From Halarsenatibacter sp964630835 (GTDB lineage: Bacteria > Bacillota > Halanaerobiia > Halanaerobiales > Halarsenatibacteraceae): a stretch of 26,195 nucleotides of DNA. This document shows, one piece after another, positions 1 to 8,148 of this stretch. The stretch covers positions 1 to 26,195 of the forward strand of contig CAZVZM010000027.1 of the NCBI GenBank assembly GCA_964630835.1. Reading direction: 5' to 3'. Within the stretch, counting starts at the first letter, position 1. Each line of letters starts with the position of its first letter. The translations under genes were made by a program, and so were the position numbers. The notes under the pieces were generated by a model, which saw only the letters and a program-made list of their open reading frames with translations, searched no databases and was not told the DNA's origin.

Positions 1-286
1 CGGCACCCGAAGCCGGATCGAGAGATTCAAACAGGTCCCTTAATTCGGGATCATCTCCCAGCAAAACCCCGTGCTGCAGGCCGATTTCTTCGGGTGAACC
101 GGTGAAATAAGCTATATTAAGACCTTCCTCTCTCATTAACCAGCCATCTCCGGCCCACAGAACTCCATCTATTTCTTCCACCTGAGGCAGTTCATAGTCT
201 GCCTGAAGAATCCCACCCATGCTTACGCCTAAAACGATAAATATCAACAAAAAAATGGTGACCTTCTTAAAATTTATAATTGCCAT
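1..286 (-). CDS. Secreted C45-like (acyltransferase/peptidase) hydrolase, N-terminal part
   Basis: The reading frame starts at the ATG at 286-284, behind a GGGGGGAG ribosome site, and runs off the left edge after 95 codons. The first 30 residues form a signal peptide or anchor (KK followed by a run of I, F, L and V, ending near LQADYE). The segment GSPEEIGLQHGVLLGDD resembles the start of the C45/acyl-CoA:6-aminopenicillanate acyltransferase-like fold, where a 'G.p.eiG..hG.lL' stretch precedes the autoprocessing cysteine. That cysteine would lie outside the window, so catalysis cannot be judged. If the family is right, the product is an exported N-terminal-nucleophile amide hydrolase. Only the export signal and the motif are seen; the family is an inference from a short stretch. 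Confidence 0.6.
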   Translation of the reverse strand, partial: MAIINFKKVTIFLLIFIVLGVSMGGILQADYELPQVEEIDGVLWAGDGWLMREEGLNIAYFTGSPEEIGLQHGVLLGDDPELRDLFESLDPASGA

Positions 287-351
287 CTCCCCCCTTCTTT
301 TTTAATGTCAAACCTTTCGACTTATCATCATTATTTCCATTTCATCCAGCT

Positions 352-1239
352 TTAATCTCTCTGTCCATCTTCACTCCCCCGGATAGTTGATAATATATGC
401 TCTCGCAGTTTCCTGGCAGTCAGGGCACCGGTTACATGACCTTTTTCAAACGAGGCAACGGAACATTTCCCGTAAGATTTTTTCTGCACTTCGTATCTGA
501 CAATCTGGTCATCGGAAGCCAGCAGAGGAAAAACATTTTTGTTATCGCAGGCCTCAAATTCCTCTGTAAAATCCAGTATCTCTTTAAATTTTTCCTTTTG
601 CTCAGCAGTAATTTCTGTAACCGATTTGCTGTAAATAGACTCAAATATGGTATCATACATATTTAATCCTGCCAAAAGTGGAACGTAGCTATCGGCGCTG
701 TTAAAATAAATATGATGAATATTGCAGATATATCCCCCCAGGCTTGTACCTGATATAACTACCTGGCTGTCAGAATTTTTCTTCAGATAACCAATGAGCT
801 TATCAATCAATACGATAGAAGTGGCCATCATGGCCAAAAATCCGTCTGCGGTAGCCCTGCCATGTTTGTATTTTTTGCTGCTTTCGTGATAGGGTGCCCT
901 TATAAGAATAAAATTAGCTTCAATGTCTAATTTGTCCAGAGGAAATATTTTGTTGAAGCCATAATCAAAGGGTGTCTCAGCAGCACCATGATGATATATG
1001 AATGTGGGATAGTCAGCTCCTTTCCATCTGGCAATTCTAAATAATGCCTCAAGAGGCCCTACCAGAGATATTGCCCTGATTGTATAATCTCCTTCTCCAC
1101 CTATTTCAGGCAGACTTAAATTAACTTCATTCAGGTGTTCTTTCATTGAATGAGCCTGCAGGTCATCTCTGAAGTATTTTGCCGCAAACATTGAGCCTGC
1201 AAAAATTGATAGTTTATCAATCACACCGTGAACTCCCAT
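352..1239 (-). CDS. Alpha/beta hydrolase family protein
   Basis: This is a 295-residue cytoplasmic protein with no signal peptide. GTSLGGY (about residues 165-171) is a G-x-S-x-G-G nucleophile elbow, with the serine as predicted nucleophile. An oxyanion-type YHHGAAET stretch lies near residue 82. LLASDDQIV (about 240) and a late GHVTGA (about 268) fit the acid and histidine of the triad. The start is well set: AAAGAGGTGATG lies just upstream of the ATG at 1239. The substrate cannot be told from the sequence; esterase, lipase and peptidase activities are all possible. A dispersed repeat fills the gap upstream and the gene is followed by a secreted hydrolase. The fold is fairly secure, the reaction is not. 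Confidence 0.75.
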   Translation of the reverse strand: MGVHGVIDKLSIFAGSMFAAKYFRDDLQAHSMKEHLNEVNLSLPEIGGEGDYTIRAISLVGPLEALFRIARWKGADYPTFIYHHGAAETPFDYGFNKIFPLDKLDIEANFILIRAPYHESSKKYKHGRATADGFLAMMATSIVLIDKLIGYLKKNSDSQVVISGTSLGGYICNIHHIYFNSADSYVPLLAGLNMYDTIFESIYSKSVTEITAEQKEKFKEILDFTEEFEACDNKNVFPLLASDDQIVRYEVQKKSYGKCSVASFEKGHVTGALTARKLREHILSTIRGSEDGQRD

Positions 1240-1319
1240 CTACATCACCTCTTTCCTACCAGTAATATAATTCAATGCCCGGCAACTCTCCGTTAATAAA
1301 GGAACTTTAGCAAAACAAA

Positions 1320-1460
1320 GCGAAAAGAATTTCAGGATCTTCTCCATAACTGTTTGCGAACTTTTCGACATATGCCTGTAAAGCGATAGCTGCTCCCGGG
1401 AAAAATTTCATTGTGAGAGGAGTCTCATAACTTCCTCCAGCAACTGATGTGGAAAAGAAC
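1320..1460 (-). repeat. Dispersed intergenic repeat, copy A
   Basis: Read on the minus strand, this stretch runs from GGTTCTTTTCCACATCAG through GGAAGTTATGAGACTCCTC and TCACAATGAAATTTTTCCCG to GCTTTACAGGCATATG and GTTATGGAGAAGATCC. The same blocks recur at 2205-2290 (minus), 18851-18920, 23369-23475 and 25074-25200 (plus), with partial copies elsewhere. In this copy a frame stays open across the whole block (GGSYETPLTMKFFPGAAIAL and onward) to a TAA near 1307. It lies between the regulator gene and the alpha/beta hydrolase. Confidence 0.75.
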
Positions 1461-1486
1461 CGAATTTCATAATCCAGCTATAGTTT

Positions 1487-2035
1487 TTACAGTTCCGGGA
1501 AAAAGAAGCTGTAAAGGTGACATTTTCTTCTTTCCGTTTCAGCTTTTCTTTTGGAAGATTTTTTATCTTCAATAAACTCCCTTATCATGTTTTGAAATTC
1601 TTCGATCTCTTCATCGTTTAAATAAAGCAATGAATGCCCGATGAAAAATTCGCCAATCAATTTTTTTGACAGATCTCTGTCCTGCTCTTTCACCTGATCC
1701 AGAAGAAAAAACTGACGGGATAAATTATTTTCCATATGATTTACAAATCCAGCCATCCAGCTGCTTGCTCTATTGCTGTTAAAACTTAAGACAGAATCCT
1801 TGGCATAAATCGTTCTGGCTGCGATTCTAAAATTGTCTTCCTTTTTTTCAACAAGTCCCGTTTCAACCATCCGCGAGAGATAATTTGCAATGAGAGAAGG
1901 TTTTTCATCCATCAACCTGCAGATCTCTTCTTCAGTCAAATATTCTTCTTCAAGACAATTAAGAATATCCATTGTAAAAGGATCACTGAGCAAATCCAGG
2001 GTTTCTTCATCCTCAATGCGCATATTTTCCTTCAC
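1487..2035 (-). CDS. Winged helix-turn-helix transcriptional regulator
   Basis: The likely start is the GTG at 2035, 8 bases after AAGGAGGT; an upstream in-frame ATG at 2074 has no comparable site. This gives 182 residues (MKENMRIEDEETLDLLSDP...). Residues about 10-75 form an ArsR/MarR-like winged helix: an LLSDPFTMDILNCL helix, the helix-turn-helix EEEICRLMDEKPSLIANYLSRM, and the wing GLVEKKEDNFRIA. The C-terminal half is helical and acidic, ending in a basic stretch (KKSSKRKAETERRK) and an aromatic tail. No metal-binding cysteine pair is visible, so a metal-sensing ArsR role is not supported. Target and ligand are unknown. It may act on its neighbours, but no operator is obvious. Confidence 0.65.
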   Translation of the reverse strand: MKENMRIEDEETLDLLSDPFTMDILNCLEEEYLTEEEICRLMDEKPSLIANYLSRMVETGLVEKKEDNFRIAARTIYAKDSVLSFNSNRASSWMAGFVNHMENNLSRQFFLLDQVKEQDRDLSKKLIGEFFIGHSLLYLNDEEIEEFQNMIREFIEDKKSSKRKAETERRKCHLYSFFFPEL

Positions 2036-2204
2036 GACGTTATACCTCCTTTTCTGAGTATGCTCAATCTCCAATTTTTTTCAGGAGATGATCCTGCGCC
2101 CCCTATATTTTTTAAAAGACTGACTATTCTTACAATAGCATCCGGCAATAAAATACCATTTCTTTTCCCCGCCCTACCACTTCTAAAATTACAATGTATT
2201 TTAT

Positions 2205-2290
2205 ATTTTTGGATCTTCTCCATAACCGTTGACGAAATTACAGCATATGCCTGTAAAGCGACAGCTGCTCCCGGGGAAAATTTCATTGAA
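2205..2290 (-). repeat. Dispersed intergenic repeat, copy B
   Basis: On the minus strand it reads TCAATGAAATTTTCCCCGGG, AGCAGCTGTCGCTTTACAGG, CATATG and GGTTATGGAGAAGATCC. It matches copy A closely over its first 45 bases and again at the end, with small insertions and deletions between that break the shared frame. It lies upstream of the winged-helix regulator. Confidence 0.75.
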
Positions 2291-2480
2291 AAAGATCAAT
2301 AATAATATATACTTCTTCCCCTTGAAAAATTATCCTGCATGATATAAATAAAATTTTAAAATAAAATATTTGAAGTTTGTTTTGGGAGATATGAGGCTTT
2401 TCTTGCGGGATATTTTTCCTCACAACTTTCCTCACAATGACAAAATGGGCAGATGCCTTTCAAAGACACCTGCCCTGATA
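2291..2480. other. Intergenic stretch with weak repeat traces and a hairpin
   Basis: No gene is seen. TATGAGGCTTTT (about 2390) and CCTCACAATGACAAAAT (about 2431) look like a decayed copy of the dispersed repeat split by an insertion. The segment 2447-2475 (GGGCAG ... CTGCCC) folds into a hairpin with two mismatches. On the minus strand it lies just after the small ORF at 2481 and is followed by ATTTTG, so it may act as a weak terminator. Confidence 0.35.
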
Positions 2481-2687
2481 TTAAAATTCTTCAAAAAAAG
2501 CCCCTGGCTGTATTAATTTGGTTCTTCTTGTTATCGGTTGATAGATATCATATAAGATCGCTATCGTAACACTAATGGCTGGAAGATATAAAGCAAAGTG
2601 ATACTGGAATTTTTTCGAAACCCCGCTCAAGGCCATGGCCAAAAAATTGCGCTCCATCACGAAAGCTAATTGGTCAGTTGAAATCAA
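2481..2687 (-). CDS. Small hypothetical membrane protein
   Basis: A 68-codon frame from a TTG at 2687. AAAAAGAGGA lies immediately upstream, rather close to the start; in-frame GTG and ATG codons ten codons on are alternatives. The product has one clear hydrophobic segment (YHFALYLPAISVTIAILYDIY, about residues 28-48) and a basic stretch TRRTK after it. I do not recognise a family. It follows another small membrane ORF by 38 bases in the same direction and may be co-transcribed. It could also be the decayed end of a larger membrane-protein gene. Confidence 0.35.
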   Translation of the reverse strand: MISTDQLAFVMERNFLAMALSGVSKKFQYHFALYLPAISVTIAILYDIYQPITRRTKLIQPGAFFEEF

Positions 2688-2725
2688 AATCCTCTTTTTA
2701 AATCAGGTTAAATTAGGAGAGAAGC

Positions 2726-2905
2726 TTAAAATATCAAAAAGAAAAATATGGATAAAATTATAAAAGCCACCACAAAGGCCAGCCTCATCAGATTTATAAG
2801 ATTTTCATCATAATCAAAATCTATACCCACAATCCCATATAACTGCTTCTGAATTTTGAGAAATATTTCCGGATCGTAAATGCCAAAGGCCACGAATATG
2901 AGCAT
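2726..2905 (-). CDS. Small two-segment membrane protein
   Basis: A 59-codon frame from the ATG at 2905 to TAA at 2726. It has two hydrophobic helices, MLIFVAFGIY at the start (longer if translation begins upstream) and LAFVVAFIILSIFFFLIF at the end, joined by a polar linker (DPEIFLKIQKQ... DFDYDENLINL). The frame stays open upstream through ITFTLIHLVIII. GGGGGAG lies just before that part, suggesting a true start about 10 codons earlier, but no ATG, GTG or TTG lies there. The layout resembles small DUF6199-type membrane proteins, which is only a loose likeness. Confidence 0.4.
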   Translation of the reverse strand: MLIFVAFGIYDPEIFLKIQKQLYGIVGIDFDYDENLINLMRLAFVVAFIILSIFFFLIF

Positions 2906-3073
2906 TATTATAATTACAAGATGAATAAGTGTAAATGTGATCTCCCCCTTTTTACCCCGTATCCTCCAGAAAAAAAGTTATTTACGGATATTTTAGTTTC
3001 TGGAAAAGCAATCAGCAGTGATTGGATAGCTGCTCCGGATAGGACAAAAGTAATCAACAGGTGAAACTTAAGA

Positions 3074-3817
3074 TCAGTGCAGCAGACCTATCAATACAAG
3101 GCCAAATATTACCCCTGTTATTATTCCAACAATAGGGATATGACCCTCGGCCTTTTCATGGGCATCGGGAACGAGCTCTTCAAAAGTTATATAAAGCATC
3201 GCTCCGGCAGCAAATCCCAGGGCGAGGGAAAGAGCCATGTCTGATATCCTTCCAATATATGCACCAAAGAAAGCCCCTACTCCCATGGGAACTCCGGCCA
3301 AAATTGTAATAAAAGCTATTCGAATATTGCTCAGACCGGCAATGCCCAGAGTGGTAGCCACAGCCATTCCCTCGGGAAAATTATGCAGGGCTATTAAAAC
3401 GGCAAGACGAAATCCCAGGGCCCTGTCCACCGTGTATCCTGCTCCAATTGCCAGTCCCTCAGGAAGATTGTGCAGCGCTATCCCAACTGCCAGAAGCAAT
3501 CCCGCCTTTAAATATTTTTCCTCACCGCCCTCCAAAGAAACCACATGCTGATGAGGAAAGCTAATATCAAGTATGTAGATCAAAATCACCCCGGCCATCA
3601 ATCCACCGAGACCCGTCCACAGAGAGCCCATTTCCTGTGCTTCGGGTATTAGATCCAGAAATATAATAACAGTCATTACTCCGGCAGATATACCCAGAAT
3701 TATGCTCAAAAACTTTGCCCTGATCTCCTTTATCGCTATAACAGAGATCCCGCCACCGAGTGTTCCAAACATCCCCGCCATAAAACCTACAGCTGTAACA
3801 TAGATTAAATATTCCAT
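3074..3817 (-). CDS. ZIP-family divalent metal transporter
   Basis: 247 residues, the usual length for bacterial ZupT/GufA-type ZIP proteins, with about eight membrane helices. The two signature helices are present: HNLPEG at residues 116-121 and HNFPEG at 145-150, whose H and E residues form the binuclear metal site. A histidine patch (FPHQHVV, about 87-93) lies in the cytoplasmic loop between helices 3 and 4, as in other ZIPs. The expected function is uptake of zinc, iron or manganese across the inner membrane; the metal cannot be assigned. The start ATG at 3817 has only a weak ribosome site (AAAGCGGG). It lies 30 bases after an MFS gene in the same direction. Confidence 0.88.
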   Translation of the reverse strand: MEYLIYVTAVGFMAGMFGTLGGGISVIAIKEIRAKFLSIILGISAGVMTVIIFLDLIPEAQEMGSLWTGLGGLMAGVILIYILDISFPHQHVVSLEGGEEKYLKAGLLLAVGIALHNLPEGLAIGAGYTVDRALGFRLAVLIALHNFPEGMAVATTLGIAGLSNIRIAFITILAGVPMGVGAFFGAYIGRISDMALSLALGFAAGAMLYITFEELVPDAHEKAEGHIPIVGIITGVIFGLVLIGLLH

Positions 3818-3847
3818 ATAAATCAGCCCGCTTTCATTACATTAATA

Positions 3848-5146
3848 CTAAAATAACCTCCTAAAAATCAGGAAGAAAACTCCTGTAAAAAATAGAATAA
3901 AAATTCCGGCTATCAACCAGCTGTGAAAATATGTGCTGGTTGTATCTGCCAGCCACCCAAAAACCGGAGGGCTCACCACTATACCTATTCTGATAAATAC
4001 AAGGGCCAGTCCTGTGGCCATGCCTGTAAACTTTTCGGTCGCCAGCTCCGCCACGGTAGTGAGATGCAGCCCCTGCCAGCCCAATCCGAGGAGCCCGAGA
4101 AAGAAAGAGGATATATAAACCAGAACAAGAGCAGGTGTAAAAAGTGTAATTACAAAGGAAAAGTAAATTAATGCTGCTGTGATCAAAACCCCCATGATCA
4201 AAAGTCCTCTGCTGCGGCTGCCGGACAGAACTTTGTCGCTGAAGCCCCCCCAAAAAGGACGCCCCACGACACCTCCTATTTCCAGAAATCCAAACCCCAG
4301 CCCTGCAGCTGCACCGCTCACCTGCAGATCCTGAGTTAAATAAAGGGTAAAGTGAGTGGGGATAGCTCCGGTAGCAAGGCTAAAAACAAGCCCTATAAAA
4401 CAGACCGACAGAAGCTTCCCGTTTTTTACAAGGTGCAAAAAAGAATTTTTAAAAGAAAGCTCAGATTGATTCGTTTCATTTCGGGAAGATCTATTCTCCC
4501 CTTCATCAAAGCTATCATTATTTGCTCTCTCATTTTGTGTATCAATTTTCTTCTGTTCGGGCACATCGCTCTTTTCAATATCGAAATAAAATCGATTTAA
4601 AAATAAGGCAATTATTAAAGCTGCAGAACCGGACATCATTAAAGCCGTCCGCCAGCCAAATCTGACTCCAATAAATGGCAGAAGACTGGCGCCAATAAAG
4701 CCTCCAATACCCCCTCCAGACTGCATAATTCCCATTGAAATAGCCCTGCTGCCGGGGGGAACTTTTTTCATGACGGCTTTGTTAACGGAGGGAGTAATAA
4801 TACTGAAGCCAATCCCCGCCAGCAATGCCATAAACAAAAGCAGGGAAAATACCGGAGCCAGAGAGTGAATAATCATAATCAGACCGACCGAGCCTGCTCC
4901 AAAAACTATTCCCTTTTTGGATCCCGCTCTATCAACCACTCTGCCGCTGAAAAGAGCTACAGCGGTGGCCGATGAAAAATAAAATGTGGAATACAGACCA
5001 GCCTGAGCTCTGGTGAGAGCAAAATCCTCCCTAACCAGAGGCATCATGGCCAGAAAGCCCTGCATATTGATCCCACTTGCCACATAAGCAGTTGACAATA
5101 ACAGCAAAAATTTCAGGGGAATCGAGCCAGACAATAATTTCTTCAT
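3848..5146 (-). CDS. MFS transporter
   Basis: A 432-residue, twelve-helix major facilitator. The start is put at the ATG at 5146 behind TAGGAG; the frame extends 27 codons upstream to 5227 but that extension lacks membrane character and a ribosome site. Motif A is visible after helix 2 (GRVVDRAGSKKG), and GIMQSGGGIGGFIGAS in helix 5 resembles motif C of antiporter-like members. The central loop between helices 6 and 7 is unusually long and polar (acidic and asparagine-rich, about 45 residues). The substrate is unknown; members of this broad group move organic anions, nitrate or drugs. It is flanked by the ZIP gene and an exported TPR protein. Confidence 0.82.
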   Translation of the reverse strand: MKKLLSGSIPLKFLLLLSTAYVASGINMQGFLAMMPLVREDFALTRAQAGLYSTFYFSSATAVALFSGRVVDRAGSKKGIVFGAGSVGLIMIIHSLAPVFSLLLFMALLAGIGFSIITPSVNKAVMKKVPPGSRAISMGIMQSGGGIGGFIGASLLPFIGVRFGWRTALMMSGSAALIIALFLNRFYFDIEKSDVPEQKKIDTQNERANNDSFDEGENRSSRNETNQSELSFKNSFLHLVKNGKLLSVCFIGLVFSLATGAIPTHFTLYLTQDLQVSGAAAGLGFGFLEIGGVVGRPFWGGFSDKVLSGSRSRGLLIMGVLITAALIYFSFVITLFTPALVLVYISSFFLGLLGLGWQGLHLTTVAELATEKFTGMATGLALVFIRIGIVVSPPVFGWLADTTSTYFHSWLIAGIFILFFTGVFFLIFRRLF

Positions 5147-5265
5147 TTCTTGGGCTCCTATAAAAATACTGCTGCATTGTATCTGCAGCTTTTTGGTATG
5201 GACAGTTTGAATGATATGAGGCTGCATCCCCAGGAAGATTAGCTAAAATCGATTTCGATTTGAAT

Positions 5266-6003
5266 TCAATCCTCCAGCCGGGAAAGAACTCTCTCCAGGT
5301 TTGTCCCGGCGTGAGGGTGATCGGGATTTATTTCTAGAGCTTTTTCATAACTTTCTTTTGCCCTCTCAAGCTCATTTAAATTTTCATAACTTACACCCAG
5401 ATTGTTGTAAATATAGGCCTGCCGGGGCTCCATGTCCACAGCTTCTTCCAGGTGTTTAACAGCGTCTTCATAGTTTCCTTCCCGTATATGGGCCAGCCCC
5501 AGATTATTTCTGATAAAATAGTTATCCGGCTCTCTTTCAACCGCTGTATCCAGTGATCTGATAGCCATGCGCATGTCATCCTGAGCCATCGCTATTAAAC
5601 CGCGTACATTAAAATATCTTCCATCCTCTGCTCTTAAATCAGCCGGAACCTGCCTGAGCACCTCAAGAGCTTCATCCAGTTTATCTCTGTTATAAAGGAT
5701 ACGGGCATAATTGATCAGGGTAGAATGATCTTCCGGGCTGATCTCATAAGCCTCTGACATATATTCTTCTGCCTGCTTCATTTCATCCTGTCGCATATAC
5801 GTCAAACCCAGATAAAAATTTGCCTCCCATTCATAGATTTCTTTATCCAGCACTTCCAGCCAGAGTTCTTCAGCTCTGTCATAATCTTCTTCACTGAAAG
5901 CAATCCTGGCCTGAGATACAGTGTCCTCAACAGCCATCACCTGACCTGCCAGCAAAAATACTGCCAGTCCCATAATGATTATAGCCATGCCGGTCCTTCT
6001 CAA
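5266..6003 (-). CDS. Exported TPR-repeat protein
   Basis: The best start is the TTG at 6003, six bases after ATGGAGGTG; the in-frame ATG at 6018 overlaps that ribosome site. The 245-residue product begins with a signal peptide or lipid-less anchor (RRTGMAIIIMGLAVFLLAGQVMA, then VEDTV). The rest is tetratricopeptide repeats, with clear 34-residue units such as YEWEANFYLGLTYMRQDEM, YFIRNNLGLAHIREGNYEDA and AYIYNNLGVSYENLNELERA. It probably works outside the cytoplasm as a scaffold for a complex. Its partner is not evident from the neighbours. Confidence 0.8.
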   Translation of the reverse strand: MRRTGMAIIIMGLAVFLLAGQVMAVEDTVSQARIAFSEEDYDRAEELWLEVLDKEIYEWEANFYLGLTYMRQDEMKQAEEYMSEAYEISPEDHSTLINYARILYNRDKLDEALEVLRQVPADLRAEDGRYFNVRGLIAMAQDDMRMAIRSLDTAVEREPDNYFIRNNLGLAHIREGNYEDAVKHLEEAVDMEPRQAYIYNNLGVSYENLNELERAKESYEKALEINPDHPHAGTNLERVLSRLED

Positions 6004-6031
6004 AATAAACACCTCCATTTTTTCTTATGAT

Positions 6032-6802
6032 TTACTCTATTCCAAACCATACTGCCCTTTCATGATACCTCAGGAAGCCTAAATTTTCAACCAAAGATAT
6101 GGAGGGAGTATTATCTGTTACAATGTGAACATAGGGAGTAAGCCCCCTATCTATTGTTTCTCTGATAAGTTCTTTGGTTATTGATTCGGCCATCCCCTGT
6201 CGGCGGTATTCTTTTATTGTATGAGCCATACCCATTGAGCCATCTTCCCGCAGGAGAGCCCAGCTCACGGGGTCTCCTTCTTCATTTCTTACAGTTAAAG
6301 CCGGCAGTTTATTTATAATATTTTTGATTCTATCTATGGCCTCACCCTCCTCTTCACTGTAAGGATGATATCTGGCTATAATTTCTGCTTCTTTTTCTTT
6401 AAGAGGAAGCACTTCATGTCTGGGGTTTTCATATTCAAATTTTTCCGGGGGCAGGTAATAGAGATAACAGACCTCGTAAAATTCAACTTCAGAAATTTTT
6501 TTGGCTGTATCATAAAATCTGTAGAGGACACCGGAAAATTTTTGTCCCCCCCGGGAAATAAGTTCCTTCATTATATTTTTAATTAGACCGGAAGGATCTG
6601 TTCTATCTATCTCATTAATAATATTCCAGTCCTCCCTTCGCATTAGATAACATCCCGGATTCCTTTCATCATCAACATATAGCTTAAAATTCTCTTTTAA
6701 TTTCATAATACCCAGAGTGTTAATATGGGCAATTTTATTCTCCATAAGCTTTTCCTTCAGCAGGGCCTGTCCTTCATCATCGATCTCCACCAAATTTTTC
6801 AC
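6032..6802 (-). CDS. GNAT-family N-acyltransferase (FR47/GLYAT-like)
   Basis: 256 residues starting at GTG 6802, eight bases after GGAGTGAT. The C-terminal 110 residues form the acyl-CoA-binding GNAT domain: PVSWALLREDGSMGMAHTIK, then YRRQGMAESITKELI (motif A, R-x-x-G-x-A at about 201-205), and NTPSISLVENLGF (motif B). The 'P.sW....DG..G..hT...yRrqG' pattern resembles the FR47/glycine N-acyltransferase-like branch. The N-terminal 130 residues are divergent. The acceptor is unknown. It sits 28 bases before the TPR gene and is probably in the same transcript. Confidence 0.75.
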   Translation of the reverse strand: MKNLVEIDDEGQALLKEKLMENKIAHINTLGIMKLKENFKLYVDDERNPGCYLMRREDWNIINEIDRTDPSGLIKNIMKELISRGGQKFSGVLYRFYDTAKKISEVEFYEVCYLYYLPPEKFEYENPRHEVLPLKEKEAEIIARYHPYSEEEGEAIDRIKNIINKLPALTVRNEEGDPVSWALLREDGSMGMAHTIKEYRRQGMAESITKELIRETIDRGLTPYVHIVTDNTPSISLVENLGFLRYHERAVWFGIE

Positions 6803-6831
6803 GAATTAACATCACTCCATTTTTATTGATA

Positions 6832-7206
6832 TTAAACAGACTTTCCTGTAAGCCTTCCAATAATTTTGTTTACAAACTGAGAATGCCGGCTGGCAACATA
6901 ATCAATTATAACTCCGTAGATAATCCCTGCAGCAAAGGTAATATGATCATCAAAACCAGTTGTCAGATAAAAAGCCAGGGAAACGAGCAGTCCCAGTGTC
7001 AACCCCCGCACCAGAGCAATTCTGCGTTTTCTGCTGGAAGCCAGTCCAATTACAATCCCCATAAGCAGGCGATTATACCATAGAGCAAACAGATGAAGTG
7101 TATTGCCCAGAAAACCTATCCTGGCACCCGCTCCGATTATACATACCACTCCCAGCAGAGCACCCAAAACCGCTGAAGTTTTCATTCTGGCCGACATTAT
7201 CGTCAC
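6832..7206 (-). CDS. Small integral membrane protein of unknown function
   Basis: 124 residues from GTG 7206, with AAGGAGGAG six bases upstream. Three or four hydrophobic helices are visible: TSAVLGALLGVVCIIGAGA, LHLFALWYNRLLMGIVIGLA, GLTLGLLVSLAFYLTTG and FAAGIIYGVIIDYVA. Short basic loops (SSRKRRIALVRG) suggest a cytoplasmic connection. I do not recognise the family. It lies between a TspO-family gene and the acyltransferase, all minus strand with short gaps, so they may form one operon. Confidence 0.6.
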   Translation of the reverse strand: MTIMSARMKTSAVLGALLGVVCIIGAGARIGFLGNTLHLFALWYNRLLMGIVIGLASSRKRRIALVRGLTLGLLVSLAFYLTTGFDDHITFAAGIIYGVIIDYVASRHSQFVNKIIGRLTGKSV

Positions 7207-7263
7207 AAAAATCTCCTCCTTTTCAATGATTTGATTTCCCTTCAGATAAAGACAGCGGGGCTA

Positions 7264-8058
7264 TCAAAAGCTTTTTTCCCTTCGCTTGCTCTGTACAATC
7301 ATTATCACTACCAGTATACCTGTTACTAACGCTAATGCTGCTGCCGCACTCAATCCTTCTGCTTCCTGCAGACGGGCCGCAAAGATTCCAGTGACCGCCC
7401 AGAGTATGACCAGCCCAAATACAACATCCTGCTGCCGAAAAAGCATATATCCCGTAATCACGATAGTAGCAAGCAGCACAACTCCCAGCCAGAACTCATC
7501 TGCAAGGCCAAATTGCCCCCACTCCAGGGCCACTGTTAAAACAGTTATATTCGCCACTGTTGCAACAGTTATCCAGCCCAGATAAACGCTGAAAGGTATA
7601 AGATATTTTTTTGAGCGGAAATATAGATTTTTTAGGTTAACATATAATTTAATAAGTGCAACAAGAATACCCAGCATCAATACTGTGGATAAAAGTATCT
7701 GATCGTAATGCCACGCCAAAATCCAGACACCATTTAAAAGAGAGGAAATCATGAAGGGCCATGCAATGGCCTTTACCACTCTCTCCGGACGCTCCCGGCG
7801 TTTAAGCACCCCTCTAACCAGAAAAATGATCAGAAGACCAAGGAGTAGATATATAACTCCCCAGATTATAAATGTGAACCCGGCAGGTGTGAAAATATTA
7901 TAATATTTATCAGATATCTCCTGAGTAAGAATGTCATTGATAGGAAGATAGTTTGCCAGAAAATTCATGATGACCATAAAAAGATAGGTGATTACACAAC
8001 CCAGAGTCATCCTGACGACTTTTGGCCTGGCCTCAGCCAAATTGCTCAAATTAAACAA
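7264..8058 (-). CDS. TspO/MBR family (tryptophan-rich sensory) membrane protein
   Basis: About 264 residues with seven or eight hydrophobic segments, longer than the 150-160 residue classical TspO, as in the extended Firmicute group. Diagnostic stretches are FTPAGFTFIIWGVIYLLLG (about 56-74), LNGVWILAWHY (about 108-118) and PFSVYLGWITVATVANIT (about 155-172). These match the F.P....IW..IY, N..W.l.w and P...W...A...N signatures of the family, which binds porphyrins and related ligands. The start is either TTG 8058 or TTG 8049; both lie after AGGAAAGGGG, and the second has the better spacing. The physiological role is unassigned. Confidence 0.75.
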   Translation of the reverse strand: MFNLSNLAEARPKVVRMTLGCVITYLFMVIMNFLANYLPINDILTQEISDKYYNIFTPAGFTFIIWGVIYLLLGLLIIFLVRGVLKRRERPERVVKAIAWPFMISSLLNGVWILAWHYDQILLSTVLMLGILVALIKLYVNLKNLYFRSKKYLIPFSVYLGWITVATVANITVLTVALEWGQFGLADEFWLGVVLLATIVITGYMLFRQQDVVFGLVILWAVTGIFAARLQEAEGLSAAAALALVTGILVVIMIVQSKRREKSF

Positions 8059-8101
8059 CCCCTTTCCTGATATTTTTTGATTGTTATTGCTTCTCTCTCA
8101 T

Positions 8102-8130
8102 ATTATACACTTTTATACTGGATATTAATT
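8102..8130 (-). promoter_or_regulatory. Candidate sigma-A promoter for the TspO-family gene
   Basis: On the minus strand a perfect TATAAT (8107-8102) is preceded by a TG dinucleotide. The -35 region at 17 bp (AATTAA) is poor, so any activity would lean on the -10. It lies about 45 bases upstream of the TspO start. Confidence 0.45.
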
Positions 8131-8148
8131 TCCTTTTTCAGGATGAAA

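Noticed and set aside
2032..2286. 84-codon minus-strand frame starting MKFSPGAAVALQAY
   Set aside because: It begins inside a dispersed repeat copy, is frame-shifted against the other copies, and overlaps the start of the winged-helix regulator gene, which has a much better ribosome site.
2381..2510. Forty-codon plus-strand frame MRLFLRDIFPHNF...
   Set aside because: GGGAG is only two bases from the ATG, the frame crosses a hairpin and a decayed repeat, and the peptide has no protein-like features.
3861..4253. 130-codon minus-strand frame overlapping the MFS gene
   Set aside because: It is a shadow in another frame of a clearly coding membrane transporter.
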